A stretch of 53,624 bases of DNA from Methanomassiliicoccaceae archaeon (lineage in GTDB: Archaea; Thermoplasmatota; Thermoplasmata; Methanomassiliicoccales; Methanomethylophilaceae): NCBI GenBank assembly GCA_003555025.1, contig PWHV01000031.1, positions 1-53,624 on the forward strand, read 5' to 3'. Both the position numbers and the translations under genes were made by a program. The notes below the pieces were generated by a model, which was not told where the DNA came from, ran no database searches, and saw only the letters and a program-made list of their open reading frames with translations. Below are positions 49,320 to 53,624 of this stretch, piece by piece. Each line of letters opens with the position of its first letter. The stretch's first letter is position 1.

Positions 49320-49537
49320 TCGTCCACCTCAGACCGGTCGCGGAATAATCTGGCCCTTCGCCTTCCTCCGCCGAAGCCTCTGCCGCCCCCGCGGGGGCGT
49401 CCGCCTCTGCCCAGTCCGAGGACGGGGCGATCGGCGTCCGCCGTCCTCTCTCCGCTCTGGTCCGGGGCGCAGCGTCCCAGCCTACGGCCGGTCAGAGGGC
49501 CCTTTCCTTCTGGTCCTGTACCATCTAATCCTGGCAT
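49316..49537 (-). CDS. DUF5320-type Gly/Arg-rich small protein
   Basis: A 73-residue protein starting MPGLDGTGPEGKGPLTGRRLGRCA, typical of DUF5320 (MPGGDGTGPMGMGPMTGR-like), followed by an Arg/Gly-rich stretch. The function is unknown; these proteins usually sit with NifX, MinD and DUF134 genes. First gene of this operon. AGAGGTG (49544-49550) lies 6 nt before its ATG, and the first codons are AT-rich. Confidence 0.78.
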   Translation of the reverse strand: MPGLDGTGPEGKGPLTGRRLGRCAPDQSGERTADADRPVLGLGRGGRPRGGGRGFGGGRRRARLFRDRSEVDE

Positions 49538-49580
49538 TTTTTACACCTCTTTAGTATGTTAATTTGCTCATAGATGCATT

Positions 49581-49592
49581 ATTACATAAAAG
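49581..49592 (-). promoter_or_regulatory. Promoter of the DUF5320-NifX-MinD-MinD-DUF134 operon
   Basis: CTTTTATGTAAT on the minus strand in an AT-rich gap, with a predicted start near 49562. The leader of about 25 nt carries a clear ribosome-binding site, unlike the leaderless genes around it. Confidence 0.5.
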
Positions 49593-49649
49593 TATGCTCT
49601 GCTCTCCGGAAGTGAAAATCCGCCGACCGGAAGTGGGAGGCGAGGAGCA

Positions 49650-50543
49650 TCAGGAGGGAACGTCGTTCCTGGTATCCAACCAGACGTTGTCAGCGCTGTC
49701 CTTGGACATGGCGTTGCCGTATATGCGCCAGTCGAACACCGACCCGTCGAGGTTCGACCACGTCTGTCCCAAGCCTTGGGCGAGGACCATGACGGGCTGC
49801 CCTGGGCTTGAGCGGGGAACGAAGCTGTCGCCCGCGGCGGCGAGGGTGTCCTTCGCCTCTTGGACCCCGGAGCCGCTGACGGCGCTCTCCTGCACCTCCG
49901 CTGGCGTCACCGATGCCGTGCCCAGGTGCTGCGTCTCCGAGTAGACGTTTATCTCGATCTTGTTGGCGGAGAAAGATGCCGCCACCATGTGCCACTCGCC
50001 GGTCTGCAGCTCCACCGGCGAGCGCGCGCCGTAGAAGACGATGTTGCCCTCGCTGCCGTCCATGGCGATGAAGGCCACCGGGTGCAGGCCGGTGGATCCG
50101 CTGAGGTCGTTGTTCGGCCCTTCGCACCAGCCCATGCTGCCCACCGCGCCCGAGGAAAGGTCTCCGGAAGCCATCCTTATGCCGTAGGACTGGTCGAACT
50201 CCGTCTGGGACTGCGCCACGCCCTTTATCACCACCCCTCCGTTCGCTGAACTGGAATCGACCTTGACCCAGCTTATCACCGTTCCTCTGCTGAGCTCGAG
50301 GTCCTCGCCGGTGGAGACCTCCTCAGGCTCTTCGGTGAGGCCAGCGCTGCGGTATATGGGCGAGAACGATGGAGGCTGGTCGGGGTCGGGGAAGCCAGTA
50401 TCCTCCTCTTCCCATCCCTCGAGCTCGATTATCCCGGTCACCATCGAGAACAGAGTCCCCGCCAGCAACACGGTTATCGCCACCATCAATATGACGCCTA
50501 TGACCGGAGACACGGCTCCGCGGTCGGAATCCAGATTGCGCAC
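49650..50543 (-). CDS. Type IV pilin-like protein with LamG/concanavalin-like domain
   Basis: A 297-residue protein. DSDRGAVSPVIGVILMVAITVLLAGTLFSMVTG is an archaeal type IV pilin N-terminus with a class III signal (cut before AVSPVIG). The rest resembles a LamG-like beta sandwich (TVISWVKVDSSSANGGVVIKG, WHMVAASFSANKIEINVYSETQHLG, NLDGSVFDWRIYGNAMS), a sugar-binding or adhesion fold. It would be an adhesive minor pilin. The start is GTG at 50543, about 25 nt after a GTTTTAAGAG box, so it is leaderless. Confidence 0.82.
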   Translation of the reverse strand: MRNLDSDRGAVSPVIGVILMVAITVLLAGTLFSMVTGIIELEGWEEEDTGFPDPDQPPSFSPIYRSAGLTEEPEEVSTGEDLELSRGTVISWVKVDSSSANGGVVIKGVAQSQTEFDQSYGIRMASGDLSSGAVGSMGWCEGPNNDLSGSTGLHPVAFIAMDGSEGNIVFYGARSPVELQTGEWHMVAASFSANKIEINVYSETQHLGTASVTPAEVQESAVSGSGVQEAKDTLAAAGDSFVPRSSPGQPVMVLAQGLGQTWSNLDGSVFDWRIYGNAMSKDSADNVWLDTRNDVPS

Positions 50544-50648
50544 GGTTGACTAAGGCGTCTGCATCTCTTAAAACATCATGCTCCGGCGGTCAACCACCGA
50601 AAAGGGTGGAAGAAATCAGTTTAATAGAAAAATCTCGATTCCTGGACA

Positions 50649-51548
50649 ATGATCGTCGACGCCCATGTCCACCTTTGGAACCGGAGGATGCTGCCCAACG
50701 AGGCGGTGAAGAGGTACCTGGAGCCGCTACGGGAGATGGAGGAGGCCCTGAAGCCGTTCTTTGATTTCAACCTGGACGGTGATTACGCCTTCGACGACTT
50801 CTCCATCAGCGCCGAGGAGCTCATCAAGGAGATGAAGGGCAGCGGCGTGGACAAGGCGGTGATCCTCTCCACTGACTTCGAGCTGCTCAACGATAGCGAG
50901 CTCGGCAACGAGGAGTACACCACGATGCTGTTCGAGGAATGCTCGGCCTTCGATGAGCTGATTCCCTTCATCTCCGTGGACCCCAACCGCGGCGAGGACG
51001 GCCTGAGGATGGTGGAGGACATGGTCAAGCGCTACGCGCCCCTGGGCATCAAGGTCTATCCCGCCACCGGCTTCTACCCTGACGCGGAGAGGTACCGGGA
51101 CTATTGGGAGCTCATCGACGACCTCGGCCTGGTGGTGCTCTCCCACGCGGGGATGGCCATGGAGCCGCTCGACGAGAAGTATTGCCGCCCCTGTTTCTTC
51201 CGAGATGTGGCCGAGAGGCACCCGGACATGAGGATAATCATCGCCCACATGGGGGGCAAGTTCCACGATGAGCTGCCGCCGCTGATGAGGGAGATGCCCA
51301 ACATATACACCGACTGCTCCGCCCTCCAGGGGTGGCTGCCGAAGAGGCCGGACATGGCGCACTCCCGGCTGGAGGCGATGTGCGGGGAGTTCCCCGACAG
51401 GGGGCTGTTCGGCTCCGACTTCCCCAACTACGAGATTCGATTCAGCACGTTGCAGTTCATCAATCTGATACGCGAAGGAGAGTGGGGCGACGCTGGCACC
51501 AAGGAGAAGCTTTTGGGAAAGAACATATCGAGGATCCTCGGCCTCTAG
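50649..51548 (+). CDS. Amidohydrolase-family (ACMSD-like) metal hydrolase
   Basis: A 299-residue TIM-barrel enzyme: MIVDAHVHLW gives the HxH pair, GIKVYPATGFYPD follows, LVVLSHAGMAMEP and IIIAHMGGKFHDELPPLM carry further His residues, and GLFGSDFPNYE the catalytic Asp. It is close to amidohydrolase_2/ACMSD proteins that decarboxylate or hydrolyse small acids; the substrate is unknown. A GTTTAATAG box about 27 nt upstream predicts a leaderless mRNA starting at ATG 50649. Confidence 0.83.
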   Translation: MIVDAHVHLWNRRMLPNEAVKRYLEPLREMEEALKPFFDFNLDGDYAFDDFSISAEELIKEMKGSGVDKAVILSTDFELLNDSELGNEEYTTMLFEECSAFDELIPFISVDPNRGEDGLRMVEDMVKRYAPLGIKVYPATGFYPDAERYRDYWELIDDLGLVVLSHAGMAMEPLDEKYCRPCFFRDVAERHPDMRIIIAHMGGKFHDELPPLMREMPNIYTDCSALQGWLPKRPDMAHSRLEAMCGEFPDRGLFGSDFPNYEIRFSTLQFINLIREGEWGDAGTKEKLLGKNISRILGL

Positions 51549-51601
51549 CATATTCATTCCGGGGCAATGTTTTTATAACCATAGATGATAATTATACGAG
51601 C

Positions 51602-52225
51602 ATGGATATCAGTCTAAACTCGATTCAATCATACATCCAAGACTTCCATCTCAGCGAGCTGACGGCTTCCCCGGTACCGGAGGTCATCCTCGGCCTCGGA
51701 GGTCTTCTCGCCTTCCTCATGGCCTTCCGGTACATGAGGGCCGGTGGCGGTCTGGCCTACCGCCTGAAAACCCTCCTCGGCGTCATAGGCGGTCTGGTGA
51801 TGATGGTGACCGTTTATGCGTTGCAGGCGCATGCGACCGGCGAATGGTCGGTGATCTCCATGGCGCTTTTGGGCGTGACGGGCTTCGCCCTGTTCTTCCG
51901 CCCGTTCAGGACCATGAACCTGGCGGTCATATTGGCGATCGTCGCCGCGGTGGGACTGTACCTGTTCCTCGGCACGCTGACCGACCCGGCATGGGAGTTT
52001 CTCACCGATGACGTCATCAGGGCGGTCATCGCCCTCGCTGCAGCGGTGATAATATTCACCGCCATGCGCTTCGTTCAGGAGCTGATAACGTTCGTCAGCA
52101 AGATAGTCAATGCCTGGCCTATTCTGCTGTTACTCGGACTGCTCTGCATGGGAGAGGCCGCCGCGCTGTACATGGACACCACTCTGTTGGAGCTTGTGGA
52201 AAAGCACGTGTTGGCCAATCTTTAA
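51602..52225 (+). CDS. Small multi-pass membrane protein, function unknown
   Basis: About 207 residues with six or so membrane segments (VILGLGGLLAFLMAFRYM, TLLGVIGGLVMMVTVYAL, VISMALLGVTGFALFF, LAVILAIVAAVGLYLFLGTL, VIRAVIALAAAVIIFTAM, AWPILLLLGLLCMGEAAALYM). No catalytic motif is seen, and I do not recognise the family. ATG 51602 is chosen from a TTTTTATAACC box at about 51567-51577; the longer ORF back to 51332 is a shadow of the amidohydrolase. Confidence 0.7.
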   Translation: MDISLNSIQSYIQDFHLSELTASPVPEVILGLGGLLAFLMAFRYMRAGGGLAYRLKTLLGVIGGLVMMVTVYALQAHATGEWSVISMALLGVTGFALFFRPFRTMNLAVILAIVAAVGLYLFLGTLTDPAWEFLTDDVIRAVIALAAAVIIFTAMRFVQELITFVSKIVNAWPILLLLGLLCMGEAAALYMDTTLLELVEKHVLANL

Positions 52226-52253
52226 ATCAAATGGACGTAATCGGGACATCTGC

Positions 52254-52351
52254 GGGCCCGTGGCTTAGCCAGGACATAGCGCTGGCCTTCTAAGCCAGAC
52301 GCCTCGGGTTCGAAAGTCATAGAAGGGCCGAAAATCCCGACGGGCCCGCCA
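52254..52351 (+). tRNA. tRNA-Arg (TCT) with a 20-nt intron in the T loop
   Basis: Acceptor GGGCCCG/CGGGCCC, anticodon stem CTGGC/GCCAG, loop CTTCTAA giving TCT, T stem TCGGG/CCCGA, discriminator G and encoded CCA. The T loop is interrupted by 52315-52334; removing it gives the standard TTCGAAT. The boundaries form a textbook bulge-helix-bulge: outer helix CGGG/CCCG, central helix TTCG/CGAA, bulges AAA and AAT, and a short inner helix GTC/GGC. A CTTTAAATCAA box is about 30 nt upstream. Confidence 0.93.
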
Positions 52352-52409
52352 TTCGATGGGACAGCTCCATTATCAATGGCTCAATCATCGCGGAAACCGA
52401 GGAGTACAA

Positions 52410-52517
52410 ATGAAGAGAAGTTCACGAGCCTGGAAGAAGCCTGGGAACCAGAGATGGAAATGGCGCAAGAAGAAGATGCGCCGCAGGAAGAAGGCGCAGA
52501 AGATGCGTAAGAAGTGA
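52410..52517 (+). CDS. rpl41e: Large-subunit ribosomal protein eL41
   Basis: A 35-codon ORF whose C-terminal part, RWKWRKKKMRRRKKAQKMRKK, matches the tiny all-basic eL41, usually about 25-35 residues; the start adds KRSSRAWKKPGNQ. eL41 sits at the subunit interface of the ribosome. GAGGAG is 7 nt before the ATG. It lies between tRNA-Arg and tRNA-Trp. Genes this small are often missed in annotation. Confidence 0.85.
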   Translation: MKRSSRAWKKPGNQRWKWRKKKMRRRKKAQKMRKK

Positions 52518-52527
52518 TAGCTCTAAC

Positions 52528-52697
52528 GGGGGTATAGGGTAACACGGCATCCTGGCGGGCTCCAGTTATCGGGAATGATTGGAAACGGGTTTGCTGACAG
52601 TTGATGAGTAACTGGAGCGATGACCCGTTAATTCATGGAGGGTAGCTCCCCCCATGGTGGAAACCCGCTGATCGGGGTTCAAATCCCCGTGCCCCCA
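52528..52697 (+). tRNA. tRNA-Trp (CCA) with a 97-nt intron
   Basis: Acceptor GGGGGTA/TGCCCCC, anticodon stem GCGGG/CCCGC, loop CTCCAG-A giving CCA, T arm CGGGG-TTCAAAT-CCCCG, discriminator A, no full CCA (CCT follows). The intron 52566-52662 is at the canonical site after position 37 and contains a box C/D guide (separate entry). It is the substrate of the TrpRS encoded at 7111-8235. Confidence 0.95.
52566..52662 (+). ncRNA. Box C/D guide RNA in the tRNA-Trp intron
   Basis: Box C-like ATGATTG (52575-52581), D' CTGA (52594-52597), C' TTGATGA (52601-52607), D-like ATGA (52620-52623). Guide 1, CGGGTTT (52586-52592), pairs with AAACCCG of the 3' exon boundary; the base five before D' faces C39 (52664). 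Guide 2, TAACTGGAGC (52609-52618), pairs with GCTCCAGTTA (52559-52568); the base five before D faces C34 (52562). Positions 34 and 39 are those methylated by the intron guide in Haloferax tRNA-Trp. The D box is non-standard and box C is degenerate. Confidence 0.85.
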
Positions 52698-53252
52698 CCT
52701 TCCCTTCTTACAAACCCCAATCGGCGTAGCACCGCCATTGGGGCCTGCGCCCCCGACCTTCATCCGCCGTTCTCCGAACGGCCTTCGCCGCCCTCATATT
52801 CAAGCGGCAGTTCTCAGCTCGATCCGCTTCCTTGTGAAGTGACCGAATCAATCCTCAGCAGCTTGGACAGGACACGTCCTACCTTTCGAACGCCCTGTCA
52901 TCATGCTCCTGTATCCGAGTATTCCCGGTAGCATGAACATTCGCCGTGTCCGCCGGCCAGACGGTGCCCGTCATGGACTCCCTGGGACCTTGACGTGCTG
53001 CTCACGCCGCTTGGCATTCCTCCCCGCGGCCTTCCCTTCGGCGCAGGGGCCGGCCTTAAGGCCGATTCTTACGGTGGCCGCGCCCCGCTCCCTCCGCCCC
53101 CAATTCGGCCCTGGTGCGACGGCTATACCCATCCCCGCATATCGGAGCCGCCCATCCTGATGGCCGATCCCGCAGAGGTAGCACAGGAACGGGACGTTAT
53201 TCCATCCAGAGGGAGCCATTGCGGCGGGACGGCAGTAAGGCGCCCCCGTCGG
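52698..53252. other. Gap without recognised gene, with several hairpins
   Basis: About 555 bases between tRNA-Trp and the photolyase. Every ORF here (for example 52971-53219 minus or 52995-53258 plus) is Pro/Arg/Gly-rich and has no family resemblance or good start context. I compared it by eye with RNase P RNA, SRP RNA and 5S rRNA signatures on both strands and found no convincing match. Hairpins are abundant: 52715-52743, a CATGCT...AGCATG pair around 52902-52935, and GGCCTTAAGGCC near 53050. It could hold a structured RNA or a decayed gene. Confidence 0.5.
52715..52743 (+). other. Strong hairpin downstream of tRNA-Trp
   Basis: CCCCAAT (52715-52721) pairs with ATTGGGG (52737-52743) and GGCG (52723-52726) with CGCC (52733-52736), with one bulged C and a 6-nt loop. 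No T tract follows, so it is not a standard archaeal terminator. Confidence 0.6.
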
Positions 53253-53624
53253 TCATGAAGGCAACGGCCCCTTCTCGGAGAGAGAACCGTCCTCTGCTGT
53301 GTCCAGCATCCCGATTACGCGGTCCAGGTATCCTGGCATGTAGAATTTCCTCTCCAGGCCTTTGGCGTTCATGTAGCGCACCTTGCCGAAGACCTCCCTC
53401 TCCTTCCACGGCCGGTCGTGCTTCCCGAAGCACCAGGCGACGCCGGCGTAGCCGTTGGGGTCGCGGCCGTCGAGCTCGTAGCGGTCGTTCAACATCACCG
53501 CGGTGTTATAGCCCCTTTCCGGAATCTCTGACCACTCCAGAATCTTCTTGCCCCAGTACATGCGCATGTAGTTGTGCATCCTGCCGGTGGCGAGCATCTC
53601 GCTCTGGGCGGCGTTCCAGTAGAC
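53253..53624 (-). CDS. Class II DNA photolyase, C-terminal part
   Basis: A frame open to the right edge encodes [32 protein letters not shown], then [45 protein letters not shown], the FAD-binding end of class II cyclobutane pyrimidine dimer photolyases. The enzyme repairs UV damage using light. About 123 residues are visible; the N-terminal part is outside the window. Some methanogens, such as Methanosarcina, have this class. Confidence 0.93.
   Translation of the reverse strand, partial: VYWNAAQSEMLATGRMHNYMRMYWGKKILEWSEIPERGYNTAVMLNDRYELDGRDPNGYAGVAWCFGKHDRPWKEREVFGKVRYMNAKGLERKFYMPGYLDRVIGMLDTAEDGSLSEKGPLPS

Noticed and set aside
52698-53252. RNase P RNA, SRP RNA or 5S rRNA in the gap
   Set aside because: A GGGGAGGAATGCC string on the minus strand loosely recalls the RNase P AGGAAAGTCC block, but the partner ACAGAA block and the rest of the core are missing. 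SRP helix 8 and 5S signatures are absent on both strands.
1-53624. CRISPR array or restriction/defence island
   Set aside because: No regularly spaced repeats, Cas genes, or restriction-modification motifs were seen in any part of the window.

Overview
The window reads as a chromosome segment of a GC-rich methanogenic archaeon close to Methanomassiliicoccales (Thermoplasmata side of Euryarchaeota). The evidence is archaeal ribosomal proteins (eL18, eL37, eL41, eS1), archaeal RNA polymerase subunit N, aRF1, an LSm protein, archaeal-type tRNA synthetases, archaeal tRNA introns including a box C/D guide in tRNA-Trp, and heterodisulfide reductase HdrC/HdrB. Many first-in-operon genes have a TATA-like box centred about 25 nt before the start codon, which predicts leaderless mRNAs. 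Downstream genes are packed with ATGA, TGATG or TTGA overlaps. The lineage is an inference; no marker gene was compared by computation.

Layout. 1-1391: partial IS4/IS1634-type transposase at the left edge. 1516-2997: tRNA-Pro, rpoN, uS9, uL13, eL18 on the minus strand. 3210-4828: endonuclease IV-like TIM barrel and 6-phospho-3-hexuloisomerase. 4825-7004: the highlight, a minus-strand cluster of an E1-like enzyme, a ubiquitin-like protein ending in Gly-Gly, a UBC-fold E2 with catalytic Cys, and a JAMM metalloprotease. 7111-16167: trpS, pheS, a wHTH-TPR regulator, dtdA, pyrH, prf1-argS-GNAT. 16151-22192: lipoate ligase, a PKD surface protein, purP and an MgtE/SLC41-like transporter. 22413-28577: two PhoU/RCK-C proteins, tRNA-Gln, adk, glcD-like, an M50 protease and a PAPS-reductase-like ferredoxin fusion. 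28616-34104: membrane protein, an AT-rich transglutaminase-like protein with a truncated copy beside it, a zinc-ribbon protein, PdaD, a frameshifted ORF, PAC2 and an M16 peptidase. 34075-39061: M52 protease, PII-like, two DUF1538 proteins, a LysR/ModE-like regulator, hdrC-hdrB and a small gene. 39172-46539: eS1, intron-containing tRNA-Met, the Get3/ArsA-AMMECR1-pyrC-CxxCxxCC run, LSm-eL37-purF, tRNA-Ala. 46552-49537: DUF134, two ferredoxin-MinD ATPases, a double NifX-like protein and DUF5320. 49650-53624: pilin-like LamG protein, amidohydrolase, membrane protein, tRNA-Arg with a T-loop intron, eL41, tRNA-Trp, an unexplained 555-base gap, and the C-terminal end of a class II photolyase.

How the parts work together. 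The Ubl, E2 and JAMM genes form one tight transcription unit, and the E1 gene lies just upstream on the same strand with its own promoter. Together they give activation, conjugation and deconjugation in about 2.2 kb, like a stripped-down eukaryotic ubiquitin pathway without a visible E3. An 18-nt motif sits exactly 8 nt upstream of the TATA box of both the Ubl operon and the wHTH-TPR regulator 5 kb away, differing at one position, so that regulator is a candidate controller of the pathway.
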